From UBA2093 sp044340485 (GTDB lineage Bacteria > Actinomycetota > Acidimicrobiia > Acidimicrobiales > Ilumatobacteraceae): a stretch of 42,787 nucleotides of DNA. The notes below the pieces were generated by a model that was not told where the DNA came from, searched no databases, and saw only the letters and a list, made by a program, of their open reading frames with translations. Location of the stretch: NCBI GenBank assembly GCA_044340485.1, contig JBIITN010000016.1:1-42787 (forward strand), given 5' to 3'. Within the stretch, counting starts at the first letter, position 1, and every line of letters starts with the position of its first letter. The position numbers were made by a program, and so were the translations under genes. Below are positions 16,624 through 24,873 of this stretch, one piece after another.

Positions 16624-17814
16624 ATGGCTCAATCCCCATCTTCCGTTGTCATTGTCGATGCAGTACGCACTCCAGTAGGTCGCCGTGGAGGCGGACTTGC
16701 GTCTATGCACCCCGCTGATCTTCTTGGTCTCGTTCAAAAATCAATTATTGATCGCACCGGTATCGATCCATCAGTGGTCGAACAAGTGGTTGGTGGCTGT
16801 GTCAGCCAGGTCGGTGAGCAGAGCTTTAACATCACCCGCACCGCATGGCTTGCTGCGGGTTTGCCGTTAACCACCGCCGCCACCACCATCGACACACAAT
16901 GTGGTTCATCACAGCAAGCAACAAACCTTGCAACGTCAATGGTGGCTGCTGGAGTAGTTGATGTCGCTATTGCATGTGGCGTTGAAGCGATGAGTCGCAT
17001 CCCGATCGGTATCAACTCCAGCAAGAAGCTGGGACTTGGAGTGCCAATTCCAAAGTCGTACTTCCCGCAATACGAGTTCACTTCACAGTTCGAAGGAGCA
17101 GAGCGCATCGCCGATAAATACGGCATCACTCGTGACGACACTGATGCGTTTGCAATGTCATCGCAGCAACGTGCCGCACGAGCATGGGCAGAAGGTCGCT
17201 TTGATGGTCAGTGGATTCCGGTTGACGCTCCCGACCTTGATGAAAACGGAGAACCAACAGGCACAACTCACACCGTGGTGCGTGACGAAGGTATCCGCGA
17301 CACCACTCGCGAAGGACTCGCAAACTTGAAGCCAGTCGCACGCGAGAATGGCGTGCATACCGCTGGCAACTCTTCACAAATTTCAGACGGCGCATCTGCC
17401 GTATTGATGATGACCGAAGAAAAAGCACAGCAACTTGGTCTGAAGCCTCGTGCTCGCATCATCGACACTTGTCTTGTTGGTGTTGATCCAGTTCTCATGC
17501 TCACTGGTCCGATCGACGCAACAGAGCGTTTGTTGCAACGCAACAAGTTGTCGATTAACGACATCGACGTGTTTGAGATCAACGAAGCTTTTGCTTCTGT
17601 TGTTCTCGGATGGGCACGTGCAACCGGCGCTGATCTCGAACGCACCAACCCGAACGGTGGTGCAATTGCTCTCGGTCATCCTCTTGGATGCACCGGTGGC
17701 TTCCTCGTCACAAAAGCACTCAATGAGCTTGAGCGCACAGGTGGCAAGTACGGACTGATCTCCATGTGTTGTGGTGGCGGTCTCGGCACTGGCACCATCA
17801 TCGAACGTCTCTGA
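16624..17814 (+). CDS. Acetyl-CoA C-acyltransferase (thiolase)
   Basis: A 396-residue thiolase. The nucleophilic Cys93 is in DTQCGSSQQA, followed by NEAFAS, the catalytic His in GGAIALGHPLGCTGG and the second Cys in MCCGGGLGTG. It would carry out the thiolytic step of beta-oxidation or the reverse condensation. It is divergent from nudC and overlaps the downstream nuclease frame by up to 49 bases. Length and motif order are normal for the family; chain-length preference cannot be told. Confidence 0.94.
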   Translation: MAQSPSSVVIVDAVRTPVGRRGGGLASMHPADLLGLVQKSIIDRTGIDPSVVEQVVGGCVSQVGEQSFNITRTAWLAAGLPLTTAATTIDTQCGSSQQATNLATSMVAAGVVDVAIACGVEAMSRIPIGINSSKKLGLGVPIPKSYFPQYEFTSQFEGAERIADKYGITRDDTDAFAMSSQQRAARAWAEGRFDGQWIPVDAPDLDENGEPTGTTHTVVRDEGIRDTTREGLANLKPVARENGVHTAGNSSQISDGASAVLMMTEEKAQQLGLKPRARIIDTCLVGVDPVLMLTGPIDATERLLQRNKLSINDIDVFEINEAFASVVLGWARATGADLERTNPNGGAIALGHPLGCTGGFLVTKALNELERTGGKYGLISMCCGGGLGTGTIIERL

Positions 17815-18329
17815 GATCCGTTCGATTCCGCGTTGTTGCAGTCGCTGTAACTGCATGCCTCTATGTAGCACTGGCTGCGTGCACTGCGGACTCTTCGGCG
17901 ACAACTTCGGCGCCATCTGAATCTGCTCGCATCATCGATGTGATCGATGGCGACACAGTTGAAATACGAATCAATAAACGCTCAGAGGTTGTTCGACTTA
18001 TCGGAATTGACACTCCCGAGACAGTGCATCCGACAAAACCAGTGGAGTGCTATGGCCCGGAGGCGTCTGCATACCTCTCGACTCTGCTACCAGAAGGCAC
18101 AGATGTTCACGTGGTGCGTGACCAAGAAGGCCGCGATTACTACGGCCGATTGTTGTTGTATGTCTTTCGTGCGTCGGACAACTTGTTCGTGAACCAACAC
18201 ATGGTTGAAACCGGACATGCCGTGCCATATCCCTTCGAACCAAACACCGCCTACGCCCGCACATTTGCCGCAAGTGGCCACACAGCCCGGGCATCGAATT
18301 TGGGATTATGGGGAACCTGTCCCCGATAG
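17766..18329 (+). CDS. Thermonuclease (SNase)-family lipoprotein
   Basis: Staphylococcal-nuclease fold with the catalytic set in VVRLIGIDTPE (about Arg77, Asp82 and Glu85) and a later YGR. The N-terminus is a signal with lipobox LAAC (Cys about 39), so it is probably anchored outside the membrane and degrades extracellular nucleic acid. The start is uncertain. The only standard codons in frame are GTG 17766 and TTG 17769, inside the thiolase gene; a CTG at 17811 overlapping the thiolase stop (CTGA) would give a more normal signal peptide. Confidence 0.8.
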   Translation: MLWWRSRHWHHHRTSLRSVRFRVVAVAVTACLYVALAACTADSSATTSAPSESARIIDVIDGDTVEIRINKRSEVVRLIGIDTPETVHPTKPVECYGPEASAYLSTLLPEGTDVHVVRDQEGRDYYGRLLLYVFRASDNLFVNQHMVETGHAVPYPFEPNTAYARTFAASGHTARASNLGLWGTCPR

Positions 18330-18332
18330 CGT
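18327..18332 (+). promoter_or_regulatory. -10 box TAGCGT of the YdjC-like gene, overlapping the upstream stop
   Basis: TAGCGT, then 7 bases, then ATG 18340. The TAG is also the stop codon of the nuclease gene, mirroring the arrangement before znuA. Confidence 0.5.
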
Positions 18333-18339
18333 TGCGCCC

Positions 18340-19185
18340 ATGGCAGAGGGGCAATCACTAGCGACTCGTCTCGGGTATGACGACAGCACAAAATTGGTGA
18401 TTCTTAGTTGCGACGACCTCGGGTCATGTCATGCGTCAAATGTTGGCGTGTACGAGGCCATTCGAAGTGGCATTGCCACGTGCGCGAGCATCATGATGCC
18501 TGCTCCATGGGCGCGACATGCTGCAATGCAATACACAACAGACGACGACATCGGTGTGCACCTCACTTTGAACGCTGAACATCCCATGTATAGGTGGGGT
18601 CCCCTCACGCACGCACCATCACTTTTGTCGGGCGAAGGTGGCTTTCCTCGATCCATTGACGATTTATGGGAACACGCTGACCCCAACGAAGTACTACGTG
18701 AATGTCGTGCACAAATTGAACGCGCTATTGCATGGGGAATAGACGTGACGCACCTTGCGCCGCACCTCAGCGCCATCACATTGCGTCCTGAGTTTTTCGA
18801 TGTGTATCTCGACCTAGCAGTTGAATTCAAGTTGCCGATCCGACTTCCATCAACAGTGTCGCCAGCACAGGCAGGTTTTCCCTTCCGCGACCTGGCCGAC
18901 GAAGAAGGTGTTGTATTCCCCGATCACTTCGATCATGACTGGCGCGCCGGAAGTCGCGAACGGGTGATTAACGCGTTTGAATCGCTACAACCTGGCGTGA
19001 CCGAGATCCACATTCAGCCAGCAGTGGACACACCAGAACTTCGCGCATTAGGCACAAACGCGCTGTCGTGGATTGACGATTGGAAACTTGCAACTCAAGA
19101 TAAAGAGTTTGCACAGATCGTCGCCAACAGTGGTGCGGTGATGATCGGTTATCGCGAACTCAGGAATGTGATGCGAGCCGGCTAA
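18340..19185 (+). CDS. YdjC/ChbG-like carbohydrate deacetylase family protein
   Basis: A 281-residue protein of the YdjC/ChbG family. It has the early double Asp in ILSCDDLGSCHASN and the His in GVHLTLNAEHP. The third metal region reads THLAPHLSA, where the family norm is close to HxDxHxH, so one Asp and one His are replaced and activity may be altered. The start at 18340 follows from the TAGCGT box; the open frame upstream is a shadow. The 3' end overlaps the convergent SCP2-like gene by 26 bases. Substrate unknown. Confidence 0.8.
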   Translation: MAEGQSLATRLGYDDSTKLVILSCDDLGSCHASNVGVYEAIRSGIATCASIMMPAPWARHAAMQYTTDDDIGVHLTLNAEHPMYRWGPLTHAPSLLSGEGGFPRSIDDLWEHADPNEVLRECRAQIERAIAWGIDVTHLAPHLSAITLRPEFFDVYLDLAVEFKLPIRLPSTVSPAQAGFPFRDLADEEGVVFPDHFDHDWRAGSRERVINAFESLQPGVTEIHIQPAVDTPELRALGTNALSWIDDWKLATQDKEFAQIVANSGAVMIGYRELRNVMRAG

Positions 19186-19399
19186 TTGCTGCTGCCGCTT
19201 CTCCCGACCACAACACTTCGAATAAGGCACGCGTTGATCCTTCGGCTTTTAACTTGCCTTTCATAAATGCAACAGTGGGATCAAGTTCAACATCTTTTGC
19301 AGCAATACGAATCACAACATCAGCGTTGTCTGGGCCTTGTACTGCTTCTTCTTTTTTGCTAAAGGCAACAACGTATTGAACGGTGCGCAACGTTGTCAT
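19160..19399 (-). CDS. SCP2-like mini-protein (79 residues)
   Basis: The sequence runs from a beta strand (TVQYVVAFSKK) through DVVIRIAAKDVELD to AFMKGKLKAEGSTRALFEVL. The order resembles the core of sterol-carrier-protein-2-like domains, where an AFMxGKLKxxG helix is typical. At 79 residues it is shorter than a full SCP2 domain (about 100). Its start overlaps the mca stop by 4 bases, so the two are coupled. It may bind a hydrophobic ligand; this is inferred from similarity alone. Confidence 0.65.
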   Translation of the reverse strand: MTTLRTVQYVVAFSKKEEAVQGPDNADVVIRIAAKDVELDPTVAFMKGKLKAEGSTRALFEVLWSGEAAAAISRLASHS

Positions 19400-20352
19400 G
19401 CAGGCACCGCCGGAGCATCGACCTGGACACCTACAAAAAGGTCCGATTCATACGTACCGCTGCCCCACTGCGACGTATCGAAACCATCCATGGCCGCTAC
19501 GGCAAGCACCCAGTCTTCATAGGGGTAGACCTCTGCAAGTTCCTCGTCTGTTAAGCCAAACCACCATGGTTCGTTCGGATCAATCTGTGTTGCGTGAGCA
19601 CGCAATGCCGCGCTACGTGCAGAAAGATGTTCGGCAACATTCAATCGAGTTGTGATGCGGTGGTCTTGTGAAGGTCGGTTCAACCAGTTTTCGTCAAATG
19701 GTGATTTGCCCAACTTCTTTTCCATAGCTTCGTGCACAGCAAGGAGACGTTCTTTTGACCACAGCGTGTAATACATCTTGAGGGGTTGCCACGGCTCACC
19801 GGTTTCCGGGTACCACATGGGATCTCCTGCACGTTGAAATGCCAGAACGCTGACGTCGTGAACACGCAAGTGATCAGGATGCGGATATCCCGTTTGATCA
19901 TCGTTGTATGTGATCAGCACCTGAGGACGTTCGCTACGAATTAATGCAACCAGACGACCGGTGGCCTCATCAATGTCTGCCATGTGAAAACAATCAGGAT
20001 TGTTATTTGCTTCAGAATCGGCCATTCCAGAGTCGCGGTATCCCAACATGTGCACTGCAGAAAACCCGATCGCATCAACAGACGCTTGTAATTCACCAGG
20101 GCGAACCTTTGCCATCATTGCGCGCTCTTCTTCGTGTGTCAGCTCGTGAAAAGGCTGTCCCGGCTCCCGCAATGCAGGGTTGTGCAGATCGCCTTCCTCG
20201 CCACCTGTGCAACACACGAGCACAGTGCGTACTCCGCGCTTGGAATACATATGAACGGTGGGAGCGCCCTTTGATGCTTCATCGTCAGGATGGGCGTGCA
20301 CAGTGAGCAAACACAGTGGGTGACCATCTCGTGACATAGGGGACGCTGCCAT
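19396..20352 (-). CDS. mca: Mycothiol S-conjugate amidase-type deacetylase
   Basis: A 318-residue PIG-L/LmbE-family zinc amidase. Key sites are AHPDDE at residues 20-25, GGEEGDL at 50-56, LGYRDSGM at 103-110 and HPDH at 158-161. The sequence around HAHPDDEASKG and the length match Mca, which detoxifies mycothiol conjugates, better than MshB. The start at 20352 is favoured by TAACCT 8 bases upstream; ATG 20337 is the alternative. The mycothiol-dependent enzyme at 14075-14809 fits the same chemistry. Confidence 0.88.
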   Translation of the reverse strand: MAASPMSRDGHPLCLLTVHAHPDDEASKGAPTVHMYSKRGVRTVLVCCTGGEEGDLHNPALREPGQPFHELTHEEERAMMAKVRPGELQASVDAIGFSAVHMLGYRDSGMADSEANNNPDCFHMADIDEATGRLVALIRSERPQVLITYNDDQTGYPHPDHLRVHDVSVLAFQRAGDPMWYPETGEPWQPLKMYYTLWSKERLLAVHEAMEKKLGKSPFDENWLNRPSQDHRITTRLNVAEHLSARSAALRAHATQIDPNEPWWFGLTDEELAEVYPYEDWVLAVAAMDGFDTSQWGSGTYESDLFVGVQVDAPAVPA

Positions 20353-20359
20353 GGTGGTT

Positions 20360-20366
20360 TAGGTTA
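20360..20366. promoter_or_regulatory. Overlapping divergent -10 boxes (TAGGTT forward, TAACCT reverse)
   Basis: Only 20 bases separate the two start codons. TAGGTT (20360-20365) is 7 bases before the rightward ATG 20373. TAACCT (reverse of 20361-20366) is 8 bases before the leftward ATG 20352. The two hexamers share five base pairs, so the two promoters cannot be occupied at once. Confidence 0.55.
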
Positions 20367-20372
20367 CTGACC

Positions 20373-20981
20373 ATGCGTTCGTTCAGGGTTGGTGCAGTCG
20401 TCATTGCAGCAGTGTTATCGGCGTGCTCCACCGATGACGGTCGCGACATGGCCCCACCACGTCCTGACCAACAAGAATCAGTGGCTCCGATGACAACTGT
20501 GAATGATCCAGGCTCTTTTGATTCTCTGCCTGATCCAAGCGAGGGAGCATTTTCCATCAACGGACCGTGGGGCAATGATGAACCCATCGACTCTCGCTAC
20601 ACCTGCGATGGACGCGACTTCTCACCACCACTTTCCTGGTCGGGAGCTCCAAGTGATGTAGTGGCATTTGCAATCGTCATGTCGGATCTTGATGCTCCCG
20701 AATATGCGCACTGGACAGTGGTCAACATTGACCCACAGGTGCTCACCACCAATGAAGGCCAAGTACCTCCACTTGCAGTCGTTGCTCAGAACGAGAACGG
20801 CACCGCCACCTACATCGGTCCATGTCCTCCAAAAGGACAGACCCACACGTATCAAATCTCGATTTACGCACTTGGCCAAGTCCTAGAGGCACAAACAGGT
20901 GACCCTGCCCCTGCGATGCGTGCCGCGATTGAAACGGCCGCTCTCGACATCGCGACCACAACATTCACCTACTCGCGATAA
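20373..20981 (+). CDS. YbhB/YbcL (PEBP)-family lipoprotein
   Basis: A 202-residue protein with a lipoprotein signal (lipobox LSAC, Cys18) followed by the phosphatidylethanolamine-binding-protein-like fold: SRYTCDGRDFSPPLSWSGAP, then VMSDLDAPEYAHWTVVNID and the ligand-site segment IGPCPPKGQTHTYQ. Bacterial members have no firm function; kinase-inhibitor names come from the eukaryotic homologue. It is divergent from mca. Its stop overlaps an ATG (TAATG) that opens only a 12-codon frame before a TGA. Confidence 0.87.
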   Translation: MRSFRVGAVVIAAVLSACSTDDGRDMAPPRPDQQESVAPMTTVNDPGSFDSLPDPSEGAFSINGPWGNDEPIDSRYTCDGRDFSPPLSWSGAPSDVVAFAIVMSDLDAPEYAHWTVVNIDPQVLTTNEGQVPPLAVVAQNENGTATYIGPCPPKGQTHTYQISIYALGQVLEAQTGDPAPAMRAAIETAALDIATTTFTYSR

Positions 20982-21151
20982 TGGCTCACCCTGCGGGTTT
21001 GTTCCACCGCTTTCGGTGATCAATCTGTGAAACTAGAGATATCACTGACCCCACTGCCGCCCTTCCCATCGGTGTATTCGAATCTGATACCGATGGTCGC
21101 TTAGTACGCGGTAATGAGGCTTTTCGTTCTCTGTGTCTTGGCGGAGGGCCC

Positions 21152-23128
21152 GTGGTTACTGGCACTGCGCCGTGGGTCAACGCAACAGCGCACGCACGTA
21201 CAGAGTGTGAACGACAATGGCGCACTTACCGCGAAGATGGTGGTCAATTCAGCGTCGAATTTCAACTCGGCACACCGACGGGTGAATCCATTTGGGTGAA
21301 CGTCTCGATGCAACCGCGCATTACCGATGGTCGTGGCGTGGGATACGTCGGCACGGCAATCGACTGCACACAAGCTGTTGCACAACGCCAACTCTCACAT
21401 CAACTTGTGGGGCTACTTGATGTCTCTGGCGATGCCGTGTGCGTATTTGATCGTGCTGGCAACGTGGAGTTTGCAAATGACGCAGCACGTTCGCTCATTG
21501 GTATTTCAAGTGGAACATTGATCGCAGCAGATCCAGCTGCACGAGCATTTATGCAAGCAGTACGCGACCAATTGCCGCGCGAGTTAATGGACACGCACGC
21601 CACTGCGACAGCATCTAATCGTTGGGAAGGTGAAATCGCGTTCCGCTCCCCCGAAGGCATCGCTCGTACGTTGTCGATAGTGGTTCAAGTGGTACGTGAT
21701 GCAGACGGCAGTATTCATCACTGGTCAACTATCGCACGCGATGTCACTGAGGCGCGGCAAATGCAACACGAACTTGCACGCCAGGCAACGCATGATGCGC
21801 TCACGGGCCTGCCAAACCGTGTGTTGTTTTTGCGCAAGACGGGTGAAGCGCTGGAACGTAGTCGCACCACTGGGTCTTTAGTCACCGTGTTGTTTGTTGA
21901 CCTTGACAAGTTGAAACACGTGAACGACACCATTGGTCATGCTGTTGGCGATCAACTCATAGTCACAATTGCAAAACGTCTTGCTGCTGCGACGCGTCCC
22001 AATGACACTGTCGCGCGCATTGGTGGAGATGAATTCGTGGTGCTGTGCGAGGGTCTTCTCGATGATCAAGTCGCACTCGATGTGGCCGAACGCGTTCGTG
22101 CAGCAATTACTGGTTCCCTTGTGCTGCAAGGCATCGAAATTGAATCAGGCGCCAGTATCGGCGTTGCAGTCTCCGACAATGAATTACTAAACGAATCGTC
22201 ATCGCACGATGCTGCTATCACTTTGTTGCGCCGCGCTGACACCGCGATGTATCGAGCGAAACAACGCGGACGTGGCCGATGCGAGCTGTACAGCGATGAC
22301 ATGCACGCAGCAGCACGAGAGCGCCTCGCACTGTCGAGTCAACTCGAAGTTGCCCTTGCTAACAACGAATTCGCCGTGCTGTATCAGCCGATTCAATCAG
22401 CACACACCAACCGCATCGTTGCAGTGGAAGCGTTACTACGTTGGAACCACCCAACACGTGGCGAGTTGGCACCGGGAGCATTTCTCGACCTAGCAAACGA
22501 ATCTGGTCTTATCGCGCCTATCGGGGACTGGGTACTTGCAACAGCTGCTCGACAAGTGCGCACATGGATTGATGAAGGAGTGCTCGACCAACGTCTTGCG
22601 CTTCACGTCAACGTGTCGCGTCGCCAGCTGGCCGACACGAGTTTCGTCGACCGCGTTCTCACCATTTTGAATGAAGCACATCTCGATGGACCACAGCTTG
22701 TGTGCGAAACATCTGAAGCGACTCTCGTCGACAACAACCCCGCGATCTTGCGCTCAGTGAATGCACTGAAGCGTTCGGGGGTGCGTATTGCAGTAGATGA
22801 CTTTGGATCGGGCTATTCATCGCTCGCTGCACTACGAACCTTCCCCGCTGACATGTTGAAGCTCGACGGCACACTTGTTCGAGATGTTGGTCGAACCGAT
22901 GGTGGCGATGATCCAATCGTGCGATCACTCATCCAACTTGCGCATTCACTTGATTTGGTAGTGGTGGCCGAATGGGTCGGAAGCGATGATCACGTACAGC
23001 GTCTGCGAGTTCTTGGATGTGACTTACTGCAAGGCAACCGAATTGCGGCACCGATGGCCAGTGATCAACTCACTCAGTGGGTATCTGCGGAGCCGGTCCC
23101 GTCCCCGCAAAATACGCAAGGACAGTAG
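21152..23128 (+). CDS. PAS-PAS-GGDEF-EAL cyclic-di-GMP signalling protein
   Basis: At least 658 residues. A second PAS domain (about 85-200) is followed by an intact GGDEF (RIGGDEF near 289-295, with an RxxD inhibitory site RPND five residues earlier) and an EAL domain with VEALLRW, HVNVS, DDFGSGYSSL and LLQGNRI. Both cyclase and phosphodiesterase activity are therefore possible. The first usable start is GTG 21152, but the same frame encodes a convincing PAS beginning (ALPIGVFESDTDGRL) from about 21041 with no ATG, GTG or TTG after the TGA at 21017. No membrane segment is seen. The 3' end overlaps the convergent gene by 59 bases. Confidence 0.9.
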   Translation: MVTGTAPWVNATAHARTECERQWRTYREDGGQFSVEFQLGTPTGESIWVNVSMQPRITDGRGVGYVGTAIDCTQAVAQRQLSHQLVGLLDVSGDAVCVFDRAGNVEFANDAARSLIGISSGTLIAADPAARAFMQAVRDQLPRELMDTHATATASNRWEGEIAFRSPEGIARTLSIVVQVVRDADGSIHHWSTIARDVTEARQMQHELARQATHDALTGLPNRVLFLRKTGEALERSRTTGSLVTVLFVDLDKLKHVNDTIGHAVGDQLIVTIAKRLAAATRPNDTVARIGGDEFVVLCEGLLDDQVALDVAERVRAAITGSLVLQGIEIESGASIGVAVSDNELLNESSSHDAAITLLRRADTAMYRAKQRGRGRCELYSDDMHAAARERLALSSQLEVALANNEFAVLYQPIQSAHTNRIVAVEALLRWNHPTRGELAPGAFLDLANESGLIAPIGDWVLATAARQVRTWIDEGVLDQRLALHVNVSRRQLADTSFVDRVLTILNEAHLDGPQLVCETSEATLVDNNPAILRSVNALKRSGVRIAVDDFGSGYSSLAALRTFPADMLKLDGTLVRDVGRTDGGDDPIVRSLIQLAHSLDLVVVAEWVGSDDHVQRLRVLGCDLLQGNRIAAPMASDQLTQWVSAEPVPSPQNTQGQ

Positions 23129-24098
23129 ACGCTTCCTGCGTCAACTGCAGCACTGCCTTGTCTCCGACCATGTCGTTTTCTGTAGGAAGCGTGTAGGACG
23201 AAACGTCACCACTTGCGGCCGGTCGCAACTTGCGCGCCATATCTACAAGAGACAAATTGGAATCCACTTTGAGATTTGCTGCAAAAGCATCCATCAGTTG
23301 TTCCACTTCAAAGGGATGTTCGGTGGCATACGAAGCAGCTTGTTTCATTAGTGCGGTGATGAACTCGCGCTGACGCGTGCTTCGCCCGATATCGCGTGAC
23401 GGATCTTCGCGCCATTCGCCGTCGGTTTTTTGCTGAAAGTAACGAGCTCGCGTATATGCAAGCGCACGTTTACCACTCAGCACCGGGCACCCTGGTCGCG
23501 CCACCACAAAACCAGTTTGCTGATCGCGCGAAGGAACCTCGAAACAAATACGCACCCCACCAACGGCGTCAACCATCTCTCGAAAACCGCCGAAGTCAAT
23601 TTCCATGTAGTGATGAATGGGGATGTTCAGTGCGCGTTGCACAGTGCGCACCAATGACGCTGACCCCTCTTGATACGCAACGTTGATCCGATCTTTTTTT
23701 TCACCCACGCCAATAGCAGCCCACAGGTCACGTGGTATCGACATCAGTGCGACACTTTTTTCTTTCTTGTCATACCGCATAACAATCATCGAATCGGAAC
23801 GCTGTCCACCTGCATCTTCTGTCGACCCAATCGATGCAAAGTCCGGATCGCTCGGATCTATTGATGCACGTGAATCAGAACCCACCAGCAAATAATTTTC
23901 GATGTTGTCAGATGCTGGCGACAACACTTGAGACACTTCGGGGATACGTGCAACTTTGTCGAGCTGAGCATTAGTGGCTCGCACCAATCCGAATGCTCCT
24001 GCAAAGGCCGTGACGGCAGCGAGACCTACAAATAATCCCCAGCGAGGAACACGCGCGATGCGTTCAATTCCTTGAGTGAAATCTCGACCAACAGTCAC
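23070..24098 (-). CDS. LytR-CpsA-Psr family cell-wall glycopolymer ligase
   Basis: A 342-residue protein with a short cytoplasmic end, one membrane segment (about residues 19-41) and an extracellular LCP domain. Expected active-site residues are seen in LLVGSDSRA, RSDSMIVMRYD, SIPRDLWA and the RARYFQ...RSTRQREF region. LCP proteins attach lipid-linked glycopolymers to peptidoglycan; here a galactan-type polymer would be consistent with the glf genes. The start is a GTG with TACCTT 6 bases upstream. It begins 13 bases after the birA stop and overlaps the GGDEF-EAL gene at its 3' end. Confidence 0.9.
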   Translation of the reverse strand: MTVGRDFTQGIERIARVPRWGLFVGLAAVTAFAGAFGLVRATNAQLDKVARIPEVSQVLSPASDNIENYLLVGSDSRASIDPSDPDFASIGSTEDAGGQRSDSMIVMRYDKKEKSVALMSIPRDLWAAIGVGEKKDRINVAYQEGSASLVRTVQRALNIPIHHYMEIDFGGFREMVDAVGGVRICFEVPSRDQQTGFVVARPGCPVLSGKRALAYTRARYFQQKTDGEWREDPSRDIGRSTRQREFITALMKQAASYATEHPFEVEQLMDAFAANLKVDSNLSLVDMARKLRPAASGDVSSYTLPTENDMVGDKAVLQLTQEASTVLAYFAGTGPAPQIPTE

Positions 24099-24104
24099 AT
24101 CTCA

Positions 24105-24110
24105 AAGGTA
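24105..24110 (-). promoter_or_regulatory. -10 box TACCTT of the LCP gene
   Basis: TACCTT on the minus strand, 6 bases before GTG 24098, in the 13-base gap after birA. Confidence 0.5.
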
Positions 24111-24111
24111 G

Positions 24112-24858
24112 TTACTCATTCGTGGTTCGTAGGTGCACCACATCAGCAGTATCAATGCGATGAGACAACGCGCACTCATCCACCACAATCAAACGACCAT
24201 CAGTCTCGACACCAATTGCGTGTCCAACAATTTCTTCACCCGTTGGTAGATCTACGCGAACACGGCGACCAATTGTGGCAAGTGACGAAACATATGCGTC
24301 ATGACGTGCCGTGGCATCTAACGCCAACAACTCATCAAGATGGTCCAATATCTCATCGAGAAATTCGGCGGGGGTGATTTCCCGGGACCACCCGCTCGTG
24401 CGCAAGCTTGCAGCGTCGGGCGGCGCCCACCCCACATTCACTCCAATTCCTGCCACGACGTATGCAGGACGACCCCCTTCGCCTCGACCCCCTGCCTGAG
24501 CAAGGAGACCCGCAAGTTTTTTGTCGCCAACAAGCAGATCATTTGGCCACTTCAACGAGGCATCCACCCTCAGATTTCGAGCGACACGAGAGGCAGCGAG
24601 GCAGACCATTTGTGTGAGGACGTGGAGATCCTCTGGCACATCACGGAAAAGAATGGACACCAGCAGGTTTTCCCCTGGTGGGGCCTCCCAGTGGCGCCCC
24701 AGACGCCCCTTGCCGGCCGTTTGGTGATCTGTACGTAAAACGCTGCGGTCAGGGGCCCCAGCCTCAGCCATCTGAAGCAGATCGGCATTAGTGCTGCCCG
24801 TCTCGGAAACCCACGTGATGTGCCATTTGGCTCGTTGGTTCGCATTAGGTGTGTCCAT
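24112..24858 (-). CDS. birA: Biotin--[acetyl-CoA-carboxylase] ligase
   Basis: A 248-residue monofunctional biotin protein ligase. It shows the early TGSTNADL, the biotinyl-AMP loop KGRLGRHW (about 50-57), KWPNDLL (103-109) and KLAGLLAQ, with the SH3-like C-terminal domain. There is no N-terminal helix-turn-helix, so it should not act as a repressor itself. The start at 24858 lies 19 bases from the divergent start of the biotin-bearing carboxylase subunit, its likely substrate. The longer open frame upstream is antisense to that gene. Confidence 0.93.
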   Translation of the reverse strand: MDTPNANQRAKWHITWVSETGSTNADLLQMAEAGAPDRSVLRTDHQTAGKGRLGRHWEAPPGENLLVSILFRDVPEDLHVLTQMVCLAASRVARNLRVDASLKWPNDLLVGDKKLAGLLAQAGGRGEGGRPAYVVAGIGVNVGWAPPDAASLRTSGWSREITPAEFLDEILDHLDELLALDATARHDAYVSSLATIGRRVRVDLPTGEEIVGHAIGVETDGRLIVVDECALSHRIDTADVVHLRTTNE

Positions 24859-24860
24859 AC

Positions 24861-24873
24861 GACAAAGATTGTC
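24861..24873. promoter_or_regulatory. Palindrome GACAA-AGA-TTGTC between birA and its carboxylase
   Basis: A perfect 5-bp inverted repeat with a 3-base centre fills most of the 19-base gap. AAGATT on the plus strand and AATCTT on the minus strand lie in the -10 position of the two divergent genes (7 bases before GTG 24878; 6 bases before ATG 24858). It may be a shared operator, a shared promoter core, or both. Confidence 0.5.

Noticed and set aside
16624..18329. Thiolase and SNase as a functional pair
   Set aside because: They overlap, but the nuclease is an exported lipoprotein with an uncertain start; the overlap is more likely compaction than shared function.
21005..21018. Hairpin CACCG-CTTT-CGGTG after the PEBP gene
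   Set aside because: Only five base pairs with no T-tract; kept out of the feature list as a terminator.
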